Source of the DNA: DASVVT01 sp036386415
GTDB taxonomy: Bacteria > Acidobacteriota > Blastocatellia > Pyrinomonadales > Pyrinomonadaceae
Assembly (NCBI GenBank): GCA_036386415.1
Contig: DASVVT010000064.1
Location: 1 to 64,000, forward strand
DNA: 64,000 nt
Direction of reading: 5' to 3'
This document shows positions 1 through 8,462 of the stretch, in pieces. The notes beneath the pieces are model-generated. The model did no database searches. It had not been told where the DNA came from and saw nothing but the letters and a program-made list of their open reading frames with translations. Every line of letters starts with the position of its first letter. The first letter of the stretch is position 1. The position numbers and the translations under genes were made by a program.

Positions 1-1
1 C

Positions 2-1612
2 AATGCAGGCAAGTCAATCGACGCCGTCATCTCGCCCGACGGCAAATACGTCGCGCACGTCATCGACGACGGCGGGCAGCAGAGCCTGTGGATCAAGCAT
101 ATTCCGACCGCCGGTAACGTGCAGATCGTCCCCCCATCTGAAGGGCAGTACTGGGGCTTAACTTTTTCGCACGACAGCAACTTTATTTACTACGTCATCT
201 GGGAGAAGAACAGTCCGGGCACGCTCTATCGAGTGCCGGTGCTCGGGGGCGCGTCGCTGAAGCTGCTCGCCAGCATCAACAGCCCGATCAGCTTTTCTCC
301 AGACGGCAAGCGGGTCGCGTTTATCCGCCGTCACCAGAGCCTGGGAGAAACCGTCTTGATGATGGCGAACGCAGACGGAACCGGAGAGCAGATTTTGGCG
401 ATGCGCAAGTCGCGCGAGGTTTTTTCCCTCGTCGGGCCGGCCTGGTCGCCTGACGGAAAAGTGATCGCCTGCGCTATCGGAGGATTTACGAGTGGCTTTC
501 ATAGTAGCCTGGTCGCAGTCAGCGCAAACGACGGGGCGGAGAAACAGATCATTTCACAGAAGTGGTTTTATATTGACCGGATCGCGTGGCTTGGGGATGG
601 GAGCGGACTGGTCTTGACGGCCTCAGAGCAACCCTTCAGCTCTTATCAGATTTGGCATGTCGCTTATCCGGGTGGCGAAACGAGCAGAATCACCAATGAC
701 CTGAATACCTATCTGGGTGTGAGCCTGACGGCGGATTCCAGCGCCCTGGTCACGGTGCAAGCCGACCGGCTTTCCAATATCTGGATCGCGCCCCGTGGAG
801 ATGCTAATAGCGCCACACAGGTGACATCCGGCGTCGGCCAGCAATACGGTCTCTCGTGGACGCCGGAGGGCAGAATCGTCTATGCGGCGGTCACTAACGA
901 GAATCCAGATATCTGGATCATGAATGCGGATGGGACGAACCAGAAACAACTGACCATTGATCCTCACATCGACCGCGAGCCATCAGTTTCACCTGATGGA
1001 CGCTATATTGTTTTTGCTTCCAACCGCACAGGCAATTTCAATATCTGGAGGATGAATATAGACGGGCATGATCCCGTCCAGTTGACGAGCGGCAGCGATG
1101 AGCAATACCCGCAATTCTCGCCGGACGGCAAATGGGTTGTTTACCAGGGGCTCGCTTCCGGCGTCCCGGTACTCTGGAAGATACCTGTGGAGGGGGGCGA
1201 GAGTCTGCGCTTAACGGATAAATATTCCAACTGGCCTGTCGTTTCGCCCGACGGACATCTGATCGCCTGTATCTACCGAGAAGAGGCGAACTCTGCCTGG
1301 AAGCTGGCGCTCGTTCCGTTTGCGGGAGGGCGTCCCGTGAAGCTCTTTGAGATACCGATGCTCTCGCTGCCGATGCTCTTCTGGCAGCGCGTGCGCTGGC
1401 GTGCGGACGGGCGCGCTCTGACCTACATAGACAATCGCGGCGGCGTCTCCAATATCTGGAGTCAGCAGACAGACGGCAGTCCACCACAGCAGTTGACCAG
1501 CTTCAAATCTGATCGAATATTGAACTTTGATTGGTCACGCGATGGTCAGCAACTTGCCTGCATACGCGGACTCATGACCAGCGATGCTGTGTTGATTACT
1601 TCTCTCAGATGA
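2..1612 (+). CDS. TolB/WD40-like beta-propeller protein, C-terminal part (5' end outside window)
   Basis: The reading frame is open from the first bases of the window, so the true start lies upstream and only about 536 C-terminal residues are seen. The protein is a run of PD40-type propeller blades: the signature SPDG recurs (ISPDGKY, FSPDGKR, SPDGRYIVFASNRTG, FSPDGKW, VSPDGH) together with NIWRMNIDG and DIWIMNADGT strands, as in TolB and DPP-IV-like propellers. In Acidobacteriota such a domain is commonly the C-terminal sensor half of a transmembrane Ser/Thr kinase or a winged-helix regulator, which would fit the missing N-terminus but cannot be shown here. No catalytic motif is visible in the part present. 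It is followed by a convergent small gene on the other strand. Confidence 0.8.
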   Translation, partial: NAGKSIDAVISPDGKYVAHVIDDGGQQSLWIKHIPTAGNVQIVPPSEGQYWGLTFSHDSNFIYYVIWEKNSPGTLYRVPVLGGASLKLLASINSPISFSPDGKRVAFIRRHQSLGETVLMMANADGTGEQILAMRKSREVFSLVGPAWSPDGKVIACAIGGFTSGFHSSLVAVSANDGAEKQIISQKWFYIDRIAWLGDGSGLVLTASEQPFSSYQIWHVAYPGGETSRITNDLNTYLGVSLTADSSALVTVQADRLSNIWIAPRGDANSATQVTSGVGQQYGLSWTPEGRIVYAAVTNENPDIWIMNADGTNQKQLTIDPHIDREPSVSPDGRYIVFASNRTGNFNIWRMNIDGHDPVQLTSGSDEQYPQFSPDGKWVVYQGLASGVPVLWKIPVEGGESLRLTDKYSNWPVVSPDGHLIACIYREEANSAWKLALVPFAGGRPVKLFEIPMLSLPMLFWQRVRWRADGRALTYIDNRGGVSNIWSQQTDGSPPQQLTSFKSDRILNFDWSRDGQQLACIRGLMTSDAVLITSLR

Positions 1613-1766
1613 GGTTCGGAGCAAAAGACACAATCGTCGTCTGCGACGGGTCTGGCACGGGTTTTGGGTTGAGACGTGCAGCCGCCCTCGCGCAATCGGC
1701 CCCCTGGCCTTTCATTCCTTGAGACACCATCTACCAGAGACGATCAAGCTGTACTCCGAAAATCCA

Positions 1767-1952
1767 CTAGCTACGTGGACAGATCGGTGGACACGGCGGC
1801 TCGGGCATCTCGCTCAGCAGCCCACCCTCCGCGCGCAGTACTTCGAGCATATCATGCAAGACATAACCGATCTCTTTGACTTGATCTTCGAGTTTGGCTA
1901 CACGCTGTTCCAGAGCATCCGAATCAGTCGTACCGGTGGTTTGATCACTCAT
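1767..1952 (-). CDS. Small coiled-coil protein of unknown function (61 aa)
   Basis: A 61-residue acidic protein. Residues about 12-45 have a heptad pattern of hydrophobic residues (ALEQRVAKLEDQVKEIGYVL), indicating a short amphipathic or coiled-coil helix, followed by a Pro/Cys-containing tail (PEPPCPPICPRS). A good ribosome binding site (AAAGGAG, about 6 nt before the ATG) supports real translation. It lies convergent to the propeller gene and faces away from the response regulator, so it is probably monocistronic. No family was recognised. SlyX-like or adaptor coiled coils look similar, but no specific role can be assigned. Confidence 0.55.
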   Translation of the reverse strand: MSDQTTGTTDSDALEQRVAKLEDQVKEIGYVLHDMLEVLRAEGGLLSEMPEPPCPPICPRS

Positions 1953-2543
1953 GGCTTTCTCCTTTTGCTATCGAGTCGAACAGGATTTACAGGAACGCTT
2001 AGCGCCTGGGAACGCAGCCGGAAAGTCTCCCGTATGAGCGACCGTCCCCTCTCCTGTTTCAGATAAGCCGGAGGGGGCTCTGGCCGCGCCGGTCATGAGA
2101 GACACTACGGCGTGGAAGATGTGTGCGAGGTTCTCATCGCTGATCAGGCGTCCGTTCTCCTTTCAAGGGATCGCGTCTGACGCCAAAGAGTAGATAGAGT
2201 GTGCGTCAGATTCTCTTTTATTCCATGACGTGAGTCGCGCCTCGCGAGGCCGCGCAGGCTCGTGTGTTTGTGAGAACTCACGCCCCTTGTACGCCTCTCA
2301 CGAGGACTTGTCAACAAAATAGTTTTCCGAAGCGTTTACGGGGCAACGAGTGTCGGTGAAAAAAGAACCGATACTTGATACCTGATGCCGAACGCCCGCG
2401 CTCTTCATTTGCTTTCCCGGAGCGGTGATGAGTGACAAGTGGCGAGTGACAGGGTAGAATCTGCACCTTAGCTTGTCACATACAAAATCGTCACTGCTTT
2501 CAAGAGGTCATGCGCGGGTCGAGCGTGGCGGAAAGGCTGAAAG
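1953..2543. other. Intergenic region (591 bp) with single-arm heptad repeats
   Basis: No gene is supported here. The stretch separates the divergent small coiled-coil gene and the response regulator, so promoters for both are expected inside it. Two short tracts with 7-nt periodicity are visible near its right end: GATACTT-GATACCT-GATGCCG around 2371-2391, and a GAGTGAC-AAGTGGC-GAGTGAC tract around 2430-2453. The second is the same unit family as the inverted repeat at 15626-15694, but here only one arm is present. Confidence 0.5.
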
Positions 2544-3056
2544 ATGTCAGGAACACTAGCGCCCCTACTGGTGTCGCAAGCCAATAATCTCTCCATTTCC
2601 GCATCGGGCAGCGTCCGGTTTGGCGGTGACGACGGGCGGGCGCAGGACAAAGCCCTGTCGGGTGACATGTTCACAGTGCACGAGCACAAACCGCGCGCTC
2701 TCGTGGTCGATGATGCGCCGGACATCGTTGAAATGCTCGGCATGCTGCTGCGGCATTCAGGCTATACGGTGGTCACGGCATCCTCCGCTTCCGATGCCTT
2801 GAATGTTGCGCGGGGCGCGCTCTTCGACGTGGTGGTGTCGGATATCGGAATGCCCGGCATGAACGGCTACGAGTTGGCCGAGGCGTTGCGCTCTTTGCCG
2901 GACTACGTCTCTGTGCCGATGGTCGCGCTCACAGGATTCTCCATGTACGCCGACCGCGAGCGGGCGCTCAAAGCCGGCTTCAATGCTTTTCTCACTAAAC
3001 CGGTTAACCCGACGGCTCTCGTCGAACTCATCGAACACCTGCGAGGAAGGGAATGA
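2544..3056 (+). CDS. Single-domain response regulator (CheY-like receiver)
   Basis: A receiver domain occupies residues about 50-168. The acidic pair is D56/D57 (VVDDAPD), the predicted phospho-acceptor is D100 (VVSDIGMPG), the switch Thr is T130 (VALTG) and the conserved Lys is K152 (FLTKPVNP). There is no output domain, so it probably acts by protein-protein contact or in a phosphorelay. An internal ATG at 2667 would give a tighter protein starting just before the domain. The first 40 residues are low in hydrophobic content and look non-domain, so the true start is uncertain. No histidine kinase gene is adjacent. Confidence 0.85.
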   Translation: MSGTLAPLLVSQANNLSISASGSVRFGGDDGRAQDKALSGDMFTVHEHKPRALVVDDAPDIVEMLGMLLRHSGYTVVTASSASDALNVARGALFDVVVSDIGMPGMNGYELAEALRSLPDYVSVPMVALTGFSMYADRERALKAGFNAFLTKPVNPTALVELIEHLRGRE

Positions 3057-3059
3057 AAG

Positions 3060-3202
3060 AGTAGACAGTAGACAGTAGTCAGTAGTCAGTAGATAAAACC
3101 GCAGTGCCTGCTATGTTACCCGTTATGATTAAAATAACCAGCATCAAACGCGTCAACCGCTTTTATTTTCTACTGACTACTGACTACTGACTACTGTCTA
3201 CT
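3060..3202. repeat. Inverted heptad repeat, AGTAGTC class (element A1)
   Basis: Left arm 3060-3092 and right arm 3170-3202, each 33 nt, are reverse complements with one mismatch, and both consist of tandem 7-nt units of the AGTAGTC/AGTAGAC type. The unique centre is about 77 nt. The element begins 3 nt after the stop of the response regulator and ends 11 nt before the ATG of the next gene. A TTG codon inside the right arm artificially lengthens that downstream reading frame. Confidence 0.9.
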
Positions 3203-3213
3203 TGATTTTAATT

Positions 3214-4965
3214 ATGCAAGACGTTGGCGACGGAGCGGTTGAATCCGAGTTGAAGCGGGCTGGGCGGGGCGCGGGGCTGCTGGCCTCGGATGCGATCACA
3301 CGCGCGATTTATCTGGGTATCGGTGCGGCGGCGATTACGCTCGTCTTTCAGAAGCTTCAGTTCTCGACCCAGTCGATCTGCTGCGGCGACTTCGATAGCT
3401 ACTATCACATCCGTTGGAGCCGCCTCTTATGGGAAGGTCTCAGGGAGGGGCATTTCCCGCCGACGTTCCAGTGGCTGCCCTTGACGACGCTCAACCCGCA
3501 GGACTACGTCGATCACCACCTGCTCTTCCACATTCTACAGATACCTTTCACGTGGTTCGGCGACCTGCGACTGGGCGCGAAAATAGCGGCGACCCTTTTC
3601 GCCAGCCTCGCCGTATTCTCCTGCTACTGGCTGATCGTGCGCTACCGCATCAAGTTTACGCTGGTGTGGCTGGTCGCCCTGCTCGCTTGCTCCGCGCCCT
3701 TTCTCTATCGTCTGAATATGGGGAAAGCGCCGCCCATTGCGATCATCTTCATGGTAGCGGGAATCTACCTGCTCTTTGAAAAAAGATACGTCTGGCTTGC
3801 GCCGCTGATGTTTCTCTTCGTCTGGACTTACAGCCTGTTCCCGACGCTTCTGGCGGCAGCCATAATCTGGACGGCGGTCATCGGCTGGAGCGAGCGCCGT
3901 TTCGAGTGGCGTCCCTTTGTCTGGACATTCCTGGGCGTGATTGCGGGCTTCGTCGTTAATCCATATTTTCCGAAGAACATACGGCTCTTCTTCGAGCATG
4001 TCATCATCAAGGTAACGATGTCAGGGTTTACGACGAGCGTCGGGCAGGAATGGTATCCGTATGAAAGCTGGTATTTTCTGGGAAGCTGCTTCGTCGCTTT
4101 CGCCGCCATGCTCGTGGGCTACATCGCTTTCCGCTGGGAGGATCGGCAGGCGGCCGCCCGCCCGCTCTTCTTTCTGGCCTTCTCGACCTTCTTGATGCTC
4201 ACCAGCTTTCGCTCGCGCCGCTTCGTCGAATACTGGCCTCCCTTCGCCATACTCTTCGCCGCCTTCGCCCTCCAACCTATCTTCGACGGCGTGCGCTCAC
4301 ACTGGGGACGCCTCCCCGAAGATGTGTTGGACGAGCTGAGCCCGTATCTGGACAGGCATGAGCGACCGCGCCACCTGGAAGACATGCGGCGCAGAGAGAT
4401 GTGGACGACGCTGGCGGCGGCGGGCGTCGCGCTGCTTCTGGGCGTCCCGCTCTTCCTCAACGTGCGCGAGACGGCCAAGACCATCGCCGGTGATGCCGCT
4501 CCGGACTATTATCAGAAGGGGATGGAGTGGATCAAAGGGAACGTCCCTCCCGGCCAGGTCGTCTTCAACACGGACTGGGATGATTTCCCGAAGCTCTTTT
4601 TCTACGATACGACGCACTCTTACGTCTCAGGACTAGACCCGACTTACCTGCTCGACAAGAATCCCGATCTCTCGAAACTCTACGAGAACATCACGCTGGG
4701 CAATGAGAAAGACCCTGCCCCGATCATCCGCGACCGCTTCGGCGCACGCTACATCTTCACAGACAGGGAAGAGGTGCACGACAAGCTCTACTATAACGCG
4801 ATGGACAGCGGGTGGTGCGAGAAGGTCTACGACGACGACGATTGCACCATCCTCTACATACGCGATCAAAAGGGCTCGCCGCCGCCGGAAGAGGAAGAGG
4901 ACGCGGGTGAAGATACAGGCGGCCAGCAGCAGCCGGATGGCGGCGGCGATGAAGAGGAACAGTGA
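3214..4965 (+). CDS. Polytopic membrane protein resembling GT-C / STT3-type glycosyltransferase
   Basis: About 583 residues with roughly ten hydrophobic segments between residues ~30 and ~420, then a soluble C-terminal domain and a strongly acidic tail (EEEEDAGED ... GGGDEEEQ). The first periplasmic loop contains DFDSYYHIRW and, later, DYVDHHLLFH. Acidic-Tyr-Tyr-His and Asp-His-His motifs of this kind are typical of oligosaccharyltransferase STT3/PglB and related GT-C enzymes, which transfer lipid-linked sugars on the outer face of the inner membrane. The ATG at 3214 is preferred because the upstream TTG lies inside a repeat. No clear ribosome binding site is visible. The exact donor and acceptor are unknown, and it could be another GT-C family. 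Confidence 0.55.
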   Translation: MQDVGDGAVESELKRAGRGAGLLASDAITRAIYLGIGAAAITLVFQKLQFSTQSICCGDFDSYYHIRWSRLLWEGLREGHFPPTFQWLPLTTLNPQDYVDHHLLFHILQIPFTWFGDLRLGAKIAATLFASLAVFSCYWLIVRYRIKFTLVWLVALLACSAPFLYRLNMGKAPPIAIIFMVAGIYLLFEKRYVWLAPLMFLFVWTYSLFPTLLAAAIIWTAVIGWSERRFEWRPFVWTFLGVIAGFVVNPYFPKNIRLFFEHVIIKVTMSGFTTSVGQEWYPYESWYFLGSCFVAFAAMLVGYIAFRWEDRQAAARPLFFLAFSTFLMLTSFRSRRFVEYWPPFAILFAAFALQPIFDGVRSHWGRLPEDVLDELSPYLDRHERPRHLEDMRRREMWTTLAAAGVALLLGVPLFLNVRETAKTIAGDAAPDYYQKGMEWIKGNVPPGQVVFNTDWDDFPKLFFYDTTHSYVSGLDPTYLLDKNPDLSKLYENITLGNEKDPAPIIRDRFGARYIFTDREEVHDKLYYNAMDSGWCEKVYDDDDCTILYIRDQKGSPPPEEEEDAGEDTGGQQQPDGGGDEEEQ

Positions 4966-5029
4966 GGCGCGTCCCTGTGGCCGACCACCGAAGCGTTCCC
5001 ATGTCGATCTGCAAGAGAAGGATGAAAGT

Positions 5030-5440
5030 GTGAGAGGAAAACCACTTCCGTATTGTGCTGCGTTCCTGATCGTTCTGGTCGCCGCAGCCATGATCTTCGG
5101 CGCGTGCCGTGGTGACGACGCAAATTCTCAGACCAATGGAAACGCCGCCACGTCTTCGTCTCCCCGCCGACCTCAACCCCAAACAGAGTTCGAGCGCGAC
5201 CTGGAATATGTGCGCCTCGGACACTTTACGTATATCTATGTCATCGCGCGCCCGGACGGCGCTGTGCTGAGCAGTGACGACATCAACTATCTCACGGAAA
5301 ACACACCGAAAGAGACTAACCAGAGGGTTTCTACAGAAGGGAAGCGGCGCGTCATCGTCGGGACAAACTTCGTCTTCACACCGGAGAACCTGGACGCGCT
5401 GCGCAAGCGATTCACCGTCGAAGACTATTCGGGACGATAA
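5030..5440 (+). CDS. Small putative lipoprotein of unknown function
   Basis: 136 residues starting at a GTG preceded by AAGGA at a suitable spacing; reading frames starting further upstream overlap the 3' end of the GT-C gene and look spurious. The N-terminus is a signal peptide (basic start, hydrophobic stretch FLIVLVAAAMIFGAC) ending in a lipobox-like FGAC, then a Ser/Asn/Thr/Pro-rich linker. The mature domain (about residues 50-136) has HFTYIYVIARPDGAVLSSDD and FVFTPENLDALRKRF and was not recognised. It follows the membrane glycosyltransferase-like gene by 64 nt and may be co-transcribed with it. Confidence 0.65.
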   Translation: MRGKPLPYCAAFLIVLVAAAMIFGACRGDDANSQTNGNAATSSSPRRPQPQTEFERDLEYVRLGHFTYIYVIARPDGAVLSSDDINYLTENTPKETNQRVSTEGKRRVIVGTNFVFTPENLDALRKRFTVEDYSGR

Positions 5441-5442
5441 AA

Positions 5443-5530
5443 GACGATCCACGAAATCACACTAAACCATATGAAGCGAAATTCACGTCACACTTTTTTC
5501 GTGTCTCTTCGTGTGGTTTCGTGGATCGTC
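5443..5530. repeat. Inverted repeat, CGATCCACGAA class (element D1)
   Basis: Left arm 5443-5469 and right arm 5501-5530 pair imperfectly (GACGATCCACGAAA against TTTCGTGGATCGTC). The element starts 2 nt after the lipoprotein stop, and its right arm forms the last codons of the convergent SDR gene. The same arm sequence recurs at 8282-8378 and 23087-23182. Confidence 0.85.
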
Positions 5531-6483
5531 TCATCATCTTTGCCTGACGCCTGCGGCTCACGCTCGATCTTCCAGCGCACCCCTGTCTTCGGCGGCTCCC
5601 AGGGCAGAGGGTTGAAGTGCTCTGCGAAGTACCGACCCAGGTGCGGGCGGCTGCCGTCGATGTCTGTGAACCCGTACTCGTCTGACAGCGTCCAGGAGGC
5701 ATAGACGCCGCCCGACTTCTCCAGGACGCGCGTGTCTGCGGCGAGTGCCGCGACCGCGCGCCCGACGAAGTAAGGCGTCTCGGACGCGATGAAGACCGCG
5801 TCCTTCTTCGCCCCGTCGCGCCAGTTCGCCTCCGTGACGCCGAAGTGATCGAGCATCCACTCCGTGCGAAGGAAGCCGGGCGTGAGCGCGACCGATGCGA
5901 CGCGGTGTTTATAAAGCTCCTCTGCCATCGCGTAGGCCAGGCGGATCGTAGAGACCTTGACCAGATCGTAGAAGAGGCTCCCGCGATAGTAGAGCCCGTC
6001 GCCGTCCGTGAGCCCGACGATGAGGCCGCCGCCCGCGCCCTCGACCATCAGTTGCGCGGCGTAGCGGCTCGTAATGATGTGCGAGCCCACCTCTTGCCGG
6101 AGCCACCGGAGCCCCTTGTCGAGCGAGAGCTTCCAGAACGGCTTGAACTCGGCTGGCGTATCGCCGCCCAAAATGTTGACGAGCACGTCCAGTCGCCCTT
6201 GTTCATCTTTCACGCGCCGGAGGAGCGCAGCGACCTGCGCCTCTTCGTTGTGGTCAACGCGCACAGCGATGCCACGCCCCCCATGCGCCGTGACCATTGT
6301 TGCTGTCTCCTCTATGGTTTCGGGTCGTCCGGCGTGGACGCCTCTGGTGGGCGGAGCACCGCGCACGCTCCGCCCCGTGCAATAAACAGTCGCCCCCGCT
6401 TGGCCTAACATACATGCGATGCCGCGTCCCGCGCCGCGAGTCGCACCGGCAACGATAGCCACCTTGCCCTCTAAAGAATCCAT
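5488..6483 (-). CDS. Short-chain dehydrogenase/reductase (SDR)
   Basis: NAD(P)-dependent oxidoreductase of the SDR superfamily, 331 residues. The dinucleotide-binding glycine motif is GATRGAGRG (residues 13-21), the catalytic YxxxK is Y172-K176 (YDLVK), and NILGG (103-107) corresponds to the usual NNAG strand. The position normally holding the catalytic Ser reads VGLTDGD, so Thr may substitute. The last ~11 residues (HETTRRDTKKV) are encoded by an inverted repeat and are probably not part of the fold. The start has AAAGGAG about 10 nt upstream, inside the end of the preceding reductase gene, so the two are translationally coupled (2-nt gap). Substrate unknown. Confidence 0.85.
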   Translation of the reverse strand: MDSLEGKVAIVAGATRGAGRGIACMLGQAGATVYCTGRSVRGAPPTRGVHAGRPETIEETATMVTAHGGRGIAVRVDHNEEAQVAALLRRVKDEQGRLDVLVNILGGDTPAEFKPFWKLSLDKGLRWLRQEVGSHIITSRYAAQLMVEGAGGGLIVGLTDGDGLYYRGSLFYDLVKVSTIRLAYAMAEELYKHRVASVALTPGFLRTEWMLDHFGVTEANWRDGAKKDAVFIASETPYFVGRAVAALAADTRVLEKSGGVYASWTLSDEYGFTDIDGSRPHLGRYFAEHFNPLPWEPPKTGVRWKIEREPQASGKDDETIHETTRRDTKKV

Positions 6484-6485
6484 CT

Positions 6486-7055
6486 TCAGACTGCTCCTTT
6501 CACGCGATACGTCACCTGCACACAGCCGTTGGGATGAACTTTGTGCTCGACCAGCTCCAGATCAATCTGGTGGCCGATCTCCGGGAAAAGCGGGATGCCT
6601 GAGCCGAGCAGAACCGGATGAATGTTCAGGCCGATTTCATCAACCAGATTTTCAGCGAACAAGCTTCTCGCCAGCTCGCCTCCGCCCATCAGCCAGATGT
6701 CCTTGCCCGCTTCCGCTTTCAGGTTTCGGACAAACTCTCCGGCATCTTCAGAGACTATGCGGACGTCTTCATCCGGCGCGCTTTTCATCGTGCGCGAGAA
6801 GACGTAATTTCGCATGCTCGAACAGAACGTTTGTTTGCTTTTTGCCTTCTTACTTCTACTTTTCTGCTTATGCCCGCTGCTCTGGCCGAGAGCAAATTCG
6901 TATGTCTTGCGCCCAATCAACATGGTGTCGACGGAGGCGAAAAATTCTCTCATGCCGTAATCCGTCTTATCCTGAAATAGCCAGTCAACCGCACCGTCTT
7001 TGCGGGCGATAAAATTGTCCAGACTGTTGGCGACGAAGTATTTTACTTTTCGCAT
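6486..7055 (-). CDS. Dihydrofolate reductase family protein (RibD C-terminal domain type)
   Basis: 189 residues of the DHFR/RibD-C fold. It opens with KVKYFVANSLDNFIARKDGAVDWL, the standard N-terminus of the YyaP/YwjB-type group, and contains MLIGRKTYEFAL and the nucleotide-contacting DIWLMGGGELARSLF. These proteins are NADPH-dependent reductases of mostly unknown substrate rather than true folate enzymes. A strong GAAAGGAG lies about 7 nt before the ATG. The gene heads a two-gene operon with the SDR and is divergent from the WYL regulator at 7241, which is a plausible regulator of the pair. A Lys/Ser-rich insert (HKQKSRSKKAKSK) near residue 65 is unusual. Confidence 0.85.
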   Translation of the reverse strand: MRKVKYFVANSLDNFIARKDGAVDWLFQDKTDYGMREFFASVDTMLIGRKTYEFALGQSSGHKQKSRSKKAKSKQTFCSSMRNYVFSRTMKSAPDEDVRIVSEDAGEFVRNLKAEAGKDIWLMGGGELARSLFAENLVDEIGLNIHPVLLGSGIPLFPEIGHQIDLELVEHKVHPNGCVQVTYRVKGAV

Positions 7056-7240
7056 CTTTACTCTCCTTTCACATGCCTCTCTTGATCAGAAACTTCCGGT
7101 CGCAGGCGGAAATTTCCCCTCGGCTCACGCGCGTAGTAAATTGACGATACGCCCTCATTGATGACACCCTATGACATATTTCCAGGATAAAATCACGGGT
7201 GGCTTGAGGTTGATCTCTGGAGGAGATGAGGAGACTCTGT

Positions 7241-8242
7241 ATGCGAGCTGATCGCCTGTTTTCCATCGTGTTGCTGTTGCAGTCTCACAGGCAGTTGACC
7301 GCGCGAGACCTGGCGCGGCGACTGGAAGTTTCCGCGCGGACGATCCACCGCGACATGGACGCCCTGAGCGGCGCGGGAATCCCTGTCGTCGCTGAGCGCG
7401 GGACGGGCGGCGGCTGGTCGCTCCTGGGCGAGTACCGCACGAACCTGACGGGGCTCAACGAAGCAGAGATTCAATCGCTCTTCCTCACGAAGCCTTCGCG
7501 CCTGATGGCCGATCTCAATCTTGAGAAGGCCGCTGAAGGGGCACTCTTGAAACTGCTGGCGGCGCTGCCGTCTATTTACAGACGCGGGGCTGAGCAGATG
7601 CGCCAGCGCATCTACGTGGACACGACCGGATGGAGCCGTACGGAAGAAGCTGTGCCGCTGCTGCACACGCTTCAGGATGCGGTCTGGCAGGAGCGCCAAC
7701 TGCGTATGACCTATCAGCGAGGCGTCGGCTGCGATGCGTTCGAGCGTGTGGTTGATCCTTTGGGGCTCGTCGCCAAGGGGAGCGTCTGGTATCTGGTGGC
7801 AGGGGTTGAAGGGGAGGTGCGCAGCTACCGCGTCTCGCGTATCTCCTGCGCCGAAGCGCTGGACGAAGCCTGCACGCGCCCCAAGGATTTTGACCTGGCC
7901 GCGTTCTGGGAGGAGTCATCTGCCCGTTTTCGTGCGACGCTCCCGCGCTATCAGGCCACTGTGCGCGTCCATCCCGAAATCGTCCCGCGCATGAGGTTCG
8001 CCGGAAGATTCGCGCGCATAGAGCAGACAGGACAGACGGATGACGAAGGCTGGGTGCAGGTCTCGCTCCGCTTCGACGTGGAGGAGATGGCCTGCGAGTA
8101 TGCCTTGAGCTTCGGCACGCAGTTGGAGGTGATAGAGCCACAGGCGCTGCGTGAGAAGGTCTTTGAAGCAGCAAAAAGCATCGTCGCCTTCTACGAGCAA
8201 AGAGCAACAAGTGAACGTGCCACAAGGCAAGAGAGCCACTGA
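7241..8242 (+). CDS. YafY-type transcriptional regulator (DeoR-like HTH plus WYL domain)
   Basis: An N-terminal winged HTH (RADRLFSIVLLLQSHRQLTARDLARRLEVSARTIHRDMDAL) is followed by a WYL ligand-sensing domain with DPLGLVAKGSVWYLVA (the W-Y core) and a C-terminal WCX-like part. Such proteins control neighbouring genes in response to a bound ligand, often a nucleic acid or nucleotide. The ATG at 7241 has GAGGAG at good spacing; an ATG at 7226 is too close to its site. Divergent orientation to the DHFR-like/SDR operon, with under 200 bp between starts, suggests it regulates that operon and itself. The last residues (TSERATRQESH) run into the spacer and look non-conserved. Confidence 0.88.
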   Translation: MRADRLFSIVLLLQSHRQLTARDLARRLEVSARTIHRDMDALSGAGIPVVAERGTGGGWSLLGEYRTNLTGLNEAEIQSLFLTKPSRLMADLNLEKAAEGALLKLLAALPSIYRRGAEQMRQRIYVDTTGWSRTEEAVPLLHTLQDAVWQERQLRMTYQRGVGCDAFERVVDPLGLVAKGSVWYLVAGVEGEVRSYRVSRISCAEALDEACTRPKDFDLAAFWEESSARFRATLPRYQATVRVHPEIVPRMRFAGRFARIEQTGQTDDEGWVQVSLRFDVEEMACEYALSFGTQLEVIEPQALREKVFEAAKSIVAFYEQRATSERATRQESH

Positions 8243-8281
8243 AAGTGGCGATATGTTATACCAGGCAAGCAGAATAAAAGA

Positions 8282-8378
8282 GGGCGGGCGAACGATCCAC
8301 GAAGGAACACGAAATGAGACGAACAGAGGGGATGTTTCGTGTCGCTTCGTGTCGAGCGCGTGGATCGTCGCCCGTCCT
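8282..8378. repeat. Inverted repeat, CGATCCACGAA class (element D2)
   Basis: Arms around 8282-8316 and 8335-8378 pair imperfectly, starting GGGCGGGCGAACGATCCACG and ending CGTGGATCGTCGCCCGTCCT. It lies in the spacer between the WYL regulator and the convergent NTF2-like gene. Nothing else is seen in 8243-8462. Confidence 0.85.
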
Positions 8379-8462
8379 CTTTTGTTTGCAACTCTACGCT
8401 CAACCAAACGGCTCACGCCCTGGGCTACTGATATGCCGCCACTCCGTGGCTCTTCTTACGAT

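Noticed and set aside
3060..3202. Tandem heptads could be read as a CRISPR array
   Set aside because: Units are 7 nt without spacers, arranged as inverted arms, with no cas genes nearby.
4703..5029. N-terminal extension of the lipoprotein gene overlapping the GT-C gene
   Set aside because: The extension is out of frame with a strongly supported gene, very Arg/Thr-rich, and a GTG with a good ribosome binding site and signal peptide lies at 5030.
5845..6408. Long plus-strand frame opposite the SDR gene
   Set aside because: It is antisense to a well-supported SDR with conserved motifs; composition reflects GC-rich codon structure.
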